From Buddleja alternifolia (taxonomy: Eukaryota; Streptophyta; Magnoliopsida; Lamiales; Scrophulariaceae), in contig CM033396.1 of NCBI GenBank assembly GCA_019426215.1, positions 26,117,101-26,181,100 of the forward strand: a DNA stretch of 64,000 nt, given 5' to 3'. A program made the translations under genes and the position numbers. Below are positions 11,857 through 21,354 of this stretch, one piece after another. Below the pieces are notes generated by a model. It did no database searches. It was not told the DNA's origin and worked only from the letters and a program-made list of their open reading frames with translations. Each line of letters begins with the position of its first letter. Within the stretch, counting starts at the first letter, position 1.

Positions 11857-12475
11857 ATTATTCTAGAAAAAATTCGGCAGAGTAACGACACAAAATTTTT
11901 TACCAAGTTCTCGACTTAATCTTCCCCCGATTAGGTTGCAACCAACAAAATTCGGATCTTACAATCCTCTAAAATTCAATTTCGATACATCCATCTTGAT
12001 TCTTAATTAATTAAATTAAATAATTTTAACATCAGTTCAGTTGAATTAATTAAATTATTTTAATTTTAATTTATTTCCCATTATCCTAGAAAAAATTCGG
12101 CAGAGTAACAACGCAAAAATTTCTACCAAGTTCTCGACTTAATCTTCCCTCAAACTTGCAACCAACGAAATTCGTATCTTTCAACCACAACAAACCCAAC
12201 ATTCTAATCTTTCACCCACAACAAACCCAAAATGTCAATCTCACTATATGAAAATATTGACCACCAGTAGGATCACATAAAGCAACATATTTCAAGCAAC
12301 TTCAAATATTGATCACCAGTTGGATCATATAAATCACATAAAACTAAAAATAAAGCATCATTTTATAAATATTGATCACCAGTTGGATCACATAAAGCAT
12401 CATATTTTTAAAAATTCGATAAAGTAATAACGCACAAATTTCTACCAAGTTCTCGACTTAATCTTCCCCCAAACT
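11857..12475 (-). repeat. Three spaced copies of a 70-bp motif upstream of the transposase
   Basis: A block of about 70 bp (AAAATTCGGCAGAGTAACGA ... TCTCGACTTAATCTTCC) occurs at 11857-11930, 12074-12151 and 12410-12470, with a fourth copy at 7931-8001 ahead of the second gene. On the minus strand each copy lies upstream of a coding start. They may be duplicated promoter or 5' leader segments. Confidence 0.65.
12250..12410. repeat. Short tandem repeat in element C leader
   Basis: A motif ATTGATCACCAGTTGGATCA is present three times with variable spacing (about 12255, 12307, 12371), and a related copy opens this window at 1-20 in element A. Confidence 0.6.
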
Positions 12476-12479
12476 TGCA

Positions 12480-13561
12480 ACCCAACAAAACCAATCCATC
12501 AATTCGTTCACAAACCCAATCAAACTTCACAAAACCATGAACGCATTAAACGATGTCAACCAAAAAAAATACAACAAAAATCCAATCATAATACCAATAT
12601 ATCATAGCATAAATCAAAAATCCAACAATCAAGAAACCCCAATTAACATAACTTATATATAACAAATACCCACATTATATAATTCACAAAACCAATTAAT
12701 ATAATCAACTATAACATATATAACAACAATCCACATTATGACATAATCAACTATAACATAACATAACATAACAAAAATCCACATTATATAATTCACAAAA
12801 CCCAATTAACATAACATATATATATAACAACAATCAAGATATTAACTTATAACCCACATTATATAATTCACAAAACCCCAATTAACATAACATATGTATA
12901 ACAACAATCAAAATATTAACATATAAAACCCTAATTTCATAACATATATAAAATATACACAACATATATAAACATATATATATATATATAAGTATATACC
13001 TATAGGGTGAGAGAGAGTCAAGAGAGAGAGGAGCGGCGCTCGGCCCGGCGGCGGCGGCGGAATACGGTGGTGGTGGTGGCGGTATATGGTGGGTGTGGTG
13101 GTGGTGAGGCCGATATATGTGGTGTGTGTATATATATATTTATATAGCTAGCTAGAGATATAGAGTAGTAGAGAGAGAGAGAGAGAGAGAATAATAGTGG
13201 TGGGGCGGCGCCGGCGAAGGTGGAAGTGGTGGTGGCGGCGGTGGGGGGGAGGGGAAGTTGAGTGAGAGAGAGAGAGAGTTGAGAGAGAGAGAAAGGGGAT
13301 CGGTCGAGAGAGTGGGGGGGAAAATGGGGGGGAATTTTGCTTTTGACTTTTTTTTTTTTTTTAATAGCGGTTTTTCGGAAAACCGCTGTAACCGGTTGGG
13401 ACCAGTTACAGCGGTTTTTTAAAAAACCGCTGTAATAGGTCCCATGGGCCAACCTATTACAGTTGTTCACCAAAAAACCGCTATAATAGACCCCTCCGTT
13501 CAGCGGTTTTCTAAAAACCGCTGTAATAGGTGCGCTGTAATAGTGTATTTTTGTAGTAGTG
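12480..13561. other. 5' leader and right end of CACTA element C
   Basis: 12480-13000 is AT-rich sequence with many AACATAACATA/CCACATTATA repeats. 13005-13330 is GA- and GGC-rich and on the minus strand gives proline/serine-rich readings that I do not regard as protein. 13370-13561 contains inverted GCGGTTTT/AAAACCGC subterminal repeats ending in the right terminus. Confidence 0.7.
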
Positions 13562-13655
13562 AACCGCTGTAATAGGTCCAAACCATATTACAACGGTTAA
13601 AACCGCTGTAATAGGCCCAAAAAAACCACTATAATAGGTCATTTTTGTAGTAGTG

Positions 13656-15200
13656 CATGGGTAAGATCCATAAGTTCTTGAACTACCAGCGATCCACCCA
13701 AACCCCGACAGTTCCAACTTAAGAGATTTATTGGGACTGGCGGGGCTCTCCGCAGCCTCCGCCTGATTCTCTGTAACTTTCGAGATACGAAGATGAGGGC
13801 ATTTTGTGACGGGTTCTATGGTTTCCATCGGGACCGAATCAACATCTAACATTTTCCTTTTCAAAGTGCAAAGAGTGGTTTTTTTAAAAGAACGTTTTTT
13901 CCCTTTAAAAGAATGTTTGCGCCAACTCGCAACTTGGGAACTGCGAGAAGGTTTCAAATGGCGCGGGGAGAATGCATCCAATCCCCTTCTAGGCGAGTGA
14001 TAGGGAAAATTAGTTTTCAGTTGAGCACGAAGAAAGGACCAAAAGGGAGCTCCTTCTTTGGATCTTTAAAATCATTCTTAAATGGGGACTCACAAAAATT
14101 AAAAACATGACCCATAACATCACATATGTAGCAAAAGTTGGGAAGACACTCTTAAGAGTAAGTTATTTTGCAAGTATTTTGCCCAGCTTTAAAACTCGAA
14201 ATACGACGGAGAGGTTTATTAACATCAAGAGAAACTCGAATACGAAGGGTAGACCCCCCCAAGACCCCACTCCTAGCGAGCTCGACTGAGCGAAATGATC
14301 CAATTGAATTACCAATAAAGGAAGCCATATCTTCATTCAACTTGCTCATGGGTAACCCTTTAACCAACACATAGAAATCGACCCACAACAGTGGGACTGA
14401 TAGAGGGTCATCATTTTCTTGGAGAAGTTTTAAAACAAGGAGATCATTATCGTAACACCAAGGACCTCCCCCCATGACTCGGTCTAAATCAAATTGACGC
14501 TCAAAGTTGAGAAGAAAACGACCATTATCAAGTTTCTCAAAATCGACACACTTATTAGGTTTGAAAGCATGAAGCATGGTCTCTTTGAAAGCTGCAAAAT
14601 TATACCTAGTTCCCGAAAGAAGACGACCAACAACTACCTGATCAAAAGGATTAGATCCCGTCTCCTAAGCCCCCTTCTGGCATTTCAATTTCTTGTTTTT
14701 CTAAATCCGATAACGATATCCGACCCATCCGGCTAATTTCATCATCCATACTGTCAGAATCGGCAAAGTAGGAGATGAGATTAATAGAACGTCTAACTCG
14801 TGGTCCAGCAAAAATCTTAAAGTCTCTAATCCGTACACTGCAAAACAAAGAAAGCCCAACCGTGAGAAACAAGGCAACTTACCAAAACCCTAGCCGAAAC
14901 AGTAAATTGTACGTAAACAGAATTAAAGAAAGAAAGAACCCAAATCTTAGACAGATAAAGGATGAAGGATTATAGAGAAAGGAATAGTTCGTGGTGAGTA
15001 TACGGAAACGGGATGAATAGCCACTATGAACCAATCCTTTCCCAAGCTGCAGATACAGGAACCAACGAGATGCACGCGAGAACTCCCACAAGCAAAGCGA
15101 AGACGAGCAAAACAGATTCTGAAACTCTCGTGTATCACTCCTCACTCAGTTGTCAAAGTCGCTAACAAATCACAGCTCAGATCTGTCGAGACGGCAAAAC
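13656..15200 (-). pseudogene. LINE 5' part: DUF4283/zinc-knuckle ORF1 and start of ORF2, cut by CACTA B
   Basis: On the minus strand ORF1 begins near ATG 14749. After a one-base frameshift around 14650 it continues through a DUF4283-type domain (14577-14152). An in-frame TAA at 14154-14152 is followed by a CCHC zinc knuckle (C-Y-I-C-D-V-M-G-H-V-F-N-F-C, near 14090-14130) and a basic tail. At about 13727-13700 an overlapping frame reads LSWNCRGLGG, the typical start of the plant LINE endonuclease (ORF2). The reading is cut at 13655/13656 by the terminus of CACTA element B, so the rest of ORF2 is beyond the nested elements. 14880-15200 is probably LINE 5' untranslated sequence; its exact 5' end was not determined. 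Confidence 0.78.
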
Positions 15201-17519
15201 CCTAGGCCAAGGAAAGAAGAAAAACCTAAACTCTCATGCAGAGAGTGAAAAACTCATAGAGACGTGAGAGGGAATTTAATTTGGAGAGTAATTAATTACT
15301 ATATAAATCAATTGGGGAATTCAATAATATGATCATAATTTGATGCTATCTCTACATATGTTAAACAGCTATTCCAAATATAGACACGTTGAATTTTTCC
15401 ATCTTTTGTTAAAAAATTCATGCAACTGATTTTTGGGGCCCCCACTCCAACACCACCATTCACGGATTTTTGATTTTCTTTCCATATCAAACATTATGAA
15501 TTCATAAAAGTTACCATTTGTTGAAAACTATATTTGGCAAGGTTTAATCTAGTTAAGAAAGAATTGAGACAATTGGAATAATAATCATTAATATAGTATA
15601 ATTCAAATTCAACCAATAAGAAAATTTATAGGTATTAAAAAAACTCAAAATTCTAAAAAATTAGAATTAAGCTCAATTAAAATTAAAATTAGTCAAACAC
15701 GCCCTTCAAATATATAATAGTATGGACAGGTATAGGTGTCTCTACGAGATCAGTAGTTCAACGGCCACCCATCTCCGAATTATGAGAAATACCTAAAATT
15801 CATTTTTTTAATTATAAAAAATTACTTTTTGAATTTGATATAAGATTCCATAATGTTCTTAGTTTCGATTTGTGTGAAAAAACAAATCTAAAATTAACTA
15901 AAAACAAATTTTATATTCGAAATTTAGTAATGACTTTTGCACTAACTTACTTTTGGCATCTAAATAATAAAATAGTATTTTTTTTTTTTAATGAGTCTTT
16001 TTCGTGTTTTCAAATTACTAAATTTAACAAATACAATTTTTATTTTAAATTTTAAATTTTCTTGGGAACTATCTTTTGGCATCTTATCATAAACAGAGAA
16101 AAGTTTCTTGGTATTCATATACAAAAGAATATTAAGCTTTAAATTGAAGTTAATTAATAGCTATCGTTTATAAGTTCAGAGTAATTAATTAATTAAAAAA
16201 TTATCATTCACATAGACTATTGTAATATTCGAAATATAAAAAATTCAATTCATCACTATAATCAATTTGAAGAGCTTTTGTAGAAATCTATCAAAAGAAA
16301 ACAATTCTTTAATTTCTTAATTTAATTAAAAAAACGAAGGTTAATAAATGTTGGTTTGAAATGGACTATATGGAGTGAAAATAACTTTCATATGTTTTGT
16401 ATAATATGTATATGTATACTAATTTTCAAATTAAAATTGCATTTTTGGTCCCATTAAATAGGAGTCAAGCAATTTTGGTCTCGAATTTGACAAGCTCTAC
16501 ATACTTAGTCTCATAGTTTAAAAATTATTGCAGACTTGTGGAATTGCCATATGAATCTCATGTGATTGTTGTTATATTGATTTATGTTCATGTGAAAGGC
16601 ACATTCAAATAACAGATATGGCATTTAATTAAAAAACTCATGTGAAAATTAATGATTTTCTTGAAGTTTATATGTATCTTTTATAAAAGTTTTCTCATCA
16701 AATTGACGGAACGTAACTGACCATCACATGACACTCATGTAACCAATTATATCCAAAATGGGCTAATAGTGCAAATTTTTTTGAAACTATAGAACTGAAT
16801 GAGCAAAGTCCGTAAAGAATGAGATTCAAATGTCCTCAATACCCCTTATTCAACCCCCCCCCCCCCCCCCCCCCCAAAAAAAACTCACTTTTTCTCTTCT
16901 GTTTTTCTTTTTCTTTATTAAATTCAAGAGGGAATACTAAGATGTAATGTTGTCACGAGTTAGAGTCAACAAATCGGATTGAGTCGAGTCGAACATAGTA
17001 TTCAGGATTGTTTGAATTATATAATATTGAGTTTCAAAATATTTGTTTGATTTAGTTTGGTTGTTAGTCAAAAAGAGTTTTAGTTAATTGAGAGTAGCTT
17101 GGTTTATTAGGACAAATTTTATCACATTTTTTAATCAAGTTGAGCTTCGCACTTATAGAACAAAAAAAGTCTAACACTTGATTTATTAATTGTGTTAACA
17201 AATCGAGCTTAATCAAGTTCTTAACAATCGATGTGGAGCCAATTGTTGAATAGCTTTATTCAATTTTTGGCGCTAGTCACAATGTTTAACAAATAGAAAG
17301 TTAGGCTAACATGCAAAGGTTATTTATTTCATGATTCTTTACTTGGTAGTTGATAAGTGATTGGCCTGTACTTTGGGAGAATTGATAGTGTCATTTTCTT
17401 TGAATTTTTGATGCATTCCTGTAGACATCCCTTGCCCAAGCTGAATTCCCGACTTCACCCAGAGTTTAATGCATGATTAATTGGCCTAATATCATATTCT
17501 TTTAAGAAAAAGCGAATAG
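15201..17519. other. Intergenic, AT-rich, upstream of the glyoxal oxidase-like gene
   Basis: No gene seen. It contains an uninterrupted C-run of about 23 bases followed by A-run near 16853-16882. A degenerate repeat at about 16435-16850, with TTTTGGTC..AGTCTCATA motifs, resembles the MITE in the intron at 22014-22776. Confidence 0.55.
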
Positions 17520-17527
17520 TATATAAA
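17519..17527 (+). promoter_or_regulatory. Probable TATA box of the glyoxal oxidase-like gene
   Basis: GTATATAAA lies about 150 bp before the start codon, which would give a 5' untranslated leader of roughly 115-120 bases. Position and motif are the only support. Confidence 0.45.
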
Positions 17528-17671
17528 CGAACATGCCTCATATAGTATTACTAAATTAAGTCTTTTTCTCAGGTAATCTCCTAATTCATATGTAAAATCA
17601 ACCTGATCAACAACAAACTACTACCAAATCCTTGGTTTCACTGCCTCCCAACTTAATCCAACCTAAAATCC

Positions 17672-19324
17672 ATGTCCACCACAATGTTCATCCTCTTTCT
17701 CCTATCACTCTTATTTATCACCCATTCCTCTCCTGCAACACCACAAACCCTAGCTTCGCACCCCGGTCTCCAGGGCAAATGGCGTCTCTTGCACGAAAGC
17801 ATTGGTATTTCAGCCATGCACATGCAACTTATGAGAAACAACAAAATTGTCATGTTTGATAGGACCGATTTCGGTGCTTCGAACCTCTCTCTCCCGGCTG
17901 GACGTTGCCGGTACGATCCGAACGACAAAATTCTCCAAAAAGACTGCACTGCTCACTCCATACTCTATGATGTCGGTTCAAATGCCTTTCGGTCTTTAAC
18001 AGTTCAAACCGACACGTGGTGCTCGTCCGGTGCTGTTCTACTCGATGGGACACTTGTCCAAACCGGCGGATTCAATGATGGAGACCATGTAATACGCACT
18101 TTGGCGCCATGCATAGGCCAAAATTGCGATTGGATTGAGTTCCCTCGGGTTCTTTCACAGCGCAGATGGTACGCCTCGAATCAGATACTACCCGATGGGC
18201 GTATAATAATAGTTGGCGGCCGTGGAGAGTTCAATTATGAGTTTTACCCTGATAATACTATTTCTTCGTATGAATCCGTTTGGATCAATTTCCTGAGAGA
18301 AACCAGAGATAGAGATGAAAACAACTTATATCCATTTCTACATCTCTTACCAGATGGAAACCTCTTCATCTTCGCCAACACGAGATCCATTCTCTTCGAC
18401 TACAAACAAAACCGTGTAATCAGGGAATTCCCCGAAATCCCTGGAGGAAACCCTAGAAACTACCCTAGCTCAGGCTCCTCTGTTCTACTCCCAATTAACG
18501 AAAACGACGCTCCTCTCAAACCGGAAGTGATGATATGTGGTGGCGCTATGCGTAATGCCTTCCAGCAAGCAACGAGGGGGACGTTCCAGCGCGCCAGCGC
18601 CACATGCGCGCGCCTGGAAATTACTGATCAAAAACCCACCTGGAAAATGGAAAATATGCCAATGCCACGTGTGATGGGCGACATGCTGATCCTCCCAAAT
18701 GGAGATGTGATTATAATCAATGGCGCAGAATCGGGCACGGCAGGGTGGGAATCAGCAAGAAATCCCATCACCAGGCCAATAATTTACAAACCCTATGGGC
18801 AAACCAACAACAGGTTTTCCACAATGGTGGCGTCCTCCAGGCCGAGGCTGTACCATTCGACCGCTATTCTACTAACAGACGGGAGGGTCTTGGTGGGAGG
18901 CAGTAATCCTCATATATATTACAATTTCACAGGCGTTGAGTATCCAACTGATTTAAGCCTGGAGTCGTTCTCTCCCCCGTATTTATCACCTTTTTATGAT
19001 TCGACGAGGCCGAGAATAATCAAAATTGGTGAGACTATGGGGTACAAGAATTCATTCTCTTTGGTGTTCACGGTGAACAAGTTCTTGAAAATGGGCGTTG
19101 TTTCAGTTAGGATAGTTGCGCCGTCGTTTAATACACATTCTTTTTCTATGAATCAAAGGATGGTGGTGCTGAAGGCAGGTCAGGTTTCGGGTATGGGATA
19201 CAATAAATATAGGGTTAGTGCATTTGGGCCATCTACACGTGAGATTGCTCCTCCGGGGTATTATTTGTTGTTTATTGTTCATGCTGGTGTGCCAAGTTCT
19301 GGAATGTGGGTTAAAGTTCAGTAA
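17672..19324 (+). CDS. GLOX: Glyoxal/galactose oxidase-like copper radical oxidase, secreted
   Basis: A single-exon gene of 550 residues. Residues 1-20 are a hydrophobic secretion signal (MSTTMFILFLLSLLFITHSS). Next come a glyoxal-oxidase N-terminal beta-propeller region (about 30-430) and a C-terminal DUF1929-type domain (about 440-550). The expected copper and cofactor residues of the galactose oxidase family are all present: Cys117 in DTWCSSG (partner of the Tyr-Cys crosslink), Tyr192 in EFYPD, Tyr394-His395 in RLYHS and His489 in THSFSM. Family members oxidise aldehydes such as glyoxal and methylglyoxal to acids and release H2O2 in the cell wall; in plants they are linked to pollen development and pathogen response. 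Length and intron-less structure fit plant members. An in-frame alternative start at Met5 would slightly shorten the signal. Substrate is not determinable from sequence. Confidence 0.93.
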   Translation: MSTTMFILFLLSLLFITHSSPATPQTLASHPGLQGKWRLLHESIGISAMHMQLMRNNKIVMFDRTDFGASNLSLPAGRCRYDPNDKILQKDCTAHSILYDVGSNAFRSLTVQTDTWCSSGAVLLDGTLVQTGGFNDGDHVIRTLAPCIGQNCDWIEFPRVLSQRRWYASNQILPDGRIIIVGGRGEFNYEFYPDNTISSYESVWINFLRETRDRDENNLYPFLHLLPDGNLFIFANTRSILFDYKQNRVIREFPEIPGGNPRNYPSSGSSVLLPINENDAPLKPEVMICGGAMRNAFQQATRGTFQRASATCARLEITDQKPTWKMENMPMPRVMGDMLILPNGDVIIINGAESGTAGWESARNPITRPIIYKPYGQTNNRFSTMVASSRPRLYHSTAILLTDGRVLVGGSNPHIYYNFTGVEYPTDLSLESFSPPYLSPFYDSTRPRIIKIGETMGYKNSFSLVFTVNKFLKMGVVSVRIVAPSFNTHSFSMNQRMVVLKAGQVSGMGYNKYRVSAFGPSTREIAPPGYYLLFIVHAGVPSSGMWVKVQ

Positions 19325-21354
19325 TATGGCAAATTAATATGTAATATGTGTTACTCATATATAATATCAAGTTAAGTCCTTGTGCTTATCTAATTTGGTG
19401 TACTATTTTGCAGTATGAAAGATACAAAAGTTATTTGGTGAATTATATCTGAACCCATAAGCTTTCGTCTAATTTAGTAAAAATAAAAAATATCCTCTTG
19501 ATATATGGTGCGTCCATTTTGCTTCTAATGAATATTTCTATGGATTAGTCCCGGTTATAGTTTTCGAATGATGTCACTAGCCAGAGTTTCCAAAATGTTG
19601 GGGGAGATTTTCTGGACCATTTTCTCACCAATTTTAATAGGCAATACTGCCCTTTAAACTTATGTAAGTTCCATTCCAAGTTAAAGGTGGTTTTTATTAT
19701 TTTTGGGGAAATTGTTTTCCAGGGTCTAATTTATGAAAACTAGAAGGTCTTTGAGGTGGTACGTGGATTGGAATTATGCGTGGAAAGAAATATAAGTGCT
19801 GGTTGAGGTTGATGCTAAAATTATATTAATCATTCTCCAAGGACGGAGATAAGGTAATTGGAGTATTCAACACACTTGCTATTATAAAATTATATTGTTG
19901 CATTGACGGAAAGAATGAATATAAGAAGGTTTAATCATGCATTACGTTTGGGATAGAAACCAACCAACGGATAAATTAGCGAACATTGCTTGCGATCAAT
20001 AAGTGTTGTGCTTTTGCCAAAATCAATTACCTATGGAACTTTATACATCACTTAGAATGGACAGATTACAATTTTCATCGTTTCGAAATGTAAGCCTTTA
20101 TAAGAATGTAAAGTAGTAGTACTCTTTTTTTATTTCTTTCCTTGATTATGCTTGTACTATTATCTTTTTGGAGATTAATATATGGGAGGTCCATTGAAAA
20201 TGTCATTAATGGCTTAGGTCCAATTGAACCCCATTGAACAAAAAAAAAAGGTTTTACGTTATTGTCACTTGTAATTTTTCTTTTTCTTTTTTTTTTTTGG
20301 CCAAATCACCCAAGCCAAATTCGATCAAATTAACAGAATTGGATATTGAAATGACGATAATTTTTGTCATACAAAATTTAACATTTGAAAATATAGTATA
20401 CATATATACGCATTCCAGTTCTAGGAGATAATAATGTAGAGTTTTTGAGGTTACAATTAGTTGTAATCTCAATAGAAAGCTGAAGCAAAATCATTCGAAC
20501 CACGTATAACCTATATAAAATTTAGACTCAAGACCAATGGCGAACCTTTCTATGACTAGTAATTATATATCGCCTATCGTCCTATATATTCCTCTAAATT
20601 CACTATCCACTAATTCACTTCAATGTCTTAACATACTTAAAGTTTCCCAGTTACAAGTATATATATATATTATATGCTCTCTCTCTCTCTTTTTGGCCCA
20701 CACAACAAATTAAACATGTTATGACGTTAATACTACGATCATCAGTCTGGCAATCTCATTCCAAAATATTTACTAAATGATATATATACTAGGTTTATAT
20801 TTGTCAAAGTTTTATTTTTGTTCTCTGCCAAAGTCACAAATTTATATAGGCCGCCAATTTTATGAGAAAACACCTACTAATCGCTTTGCCAGATAAATGT
20901 CATGTTTTTCACTTTTAGACATTTTACTTTTATAACCTTTTGCACTTGTTGGCCACCCTGAATAATAGCATATCAATCTCTCCACAAAATTACGGGACAA
21001 TATTTGAATACATATAATATTTTTATATATATACACAAACTTCAGCTAATTCACCTAGACGCACCAACTAACTTATCATGTGGTTGGTTCACAAAAATTC
21101 AAACTGAATTTGGACTAAAAAATTTCTAATAATATACAACAAAAGTATTAAACATCACAAAATTGATACCGTTTAAACCACAAACCTCAAATAATTCTTA
21201 CCTGACGTTTAGCACATCAAACTTTCCCCCCCTACAAAACAGAAGTCCTCATCCATCTCTTCCATTTAAACATTTTACTACTAATATTATTTTCCATTTT
21301 TCGACCATCTCAATGCATGTATTATTGGCCATTGTTCTTACTTGAAACCTAATA
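19325..21354. other. Intergenic between GLOX-like gene and MGC-protein gene
   Basis: AT-rich, non-coding. It includes short microsatellites (TATA and CT runs near 20660-20690) and a T-run near 20280-20300. No gene or transposon with recognisable ends is seen. The end nearest 21354 presumably holds the promoter of the next gene. Confidence 0.5.

Larger units (their letters stand above)
3970..13561 (-). mobile_element. CACTA element C, complete 9.6-kb element
   Basis: Both ends are present: CACTACTACAGAAATGAC at 3970 and the inverted CACTACTACAAAAATACAC ending at 13561. The 3-bp target duplication AAC is perfect (3967-3969, 13562-13564), as expected for CACTA elements. Subterminal GCGGTT/AACCGC repeats flank both ends (3985-4240, 13370-13555). 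On the minus strand it carries a Tnp2-type transposase (11769-8612) followed by a multi-exon second gene ending in a Ulp1-like protease (7863-4559). Both genes contain nonsense codons, so the element is not autonomous today. Between the genes lies a partial copy of its own 5' leader (7931-8330). Confidence 0.92.
2081..13655 (+). mobile_element. CACTA element B (outer), right part, split by elements A and C
   Basis: Element B is represented by 2081-3969 and 13562-13655. Its right terminus ends GTAGTAGTG at 13655, next to LINE sequence. It carries the 3' end of a Ulp1-like gene on the plus strand (2132-2830), then a retroposed insertion (3064-3661) and subterminal repeats (3740-3969, continuing at 13562). 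Removing element C and one copy of the AAC target duplication restores a continuous repeat hairpin across 3969/13565. The left end is outside the window. Confidence 0.8.

Noticed and set aside
13018..13581. 187-codon open reading on the minus strand with serine/proline-rich sequence
   Set aside because: It lies in the GA/GGC-rich leader and terminal repeats of a CACTA element and is a product of low-complexity sequence.
3970..13655. Pairing the left CACTA end at 3970 with the terminus at 13655 as one element
   Set aside because: The flanks AAC and CAT do not match. The terminus at 13561 is followed by AAC, the same as before 3970, so 3970-13561 is the real element.
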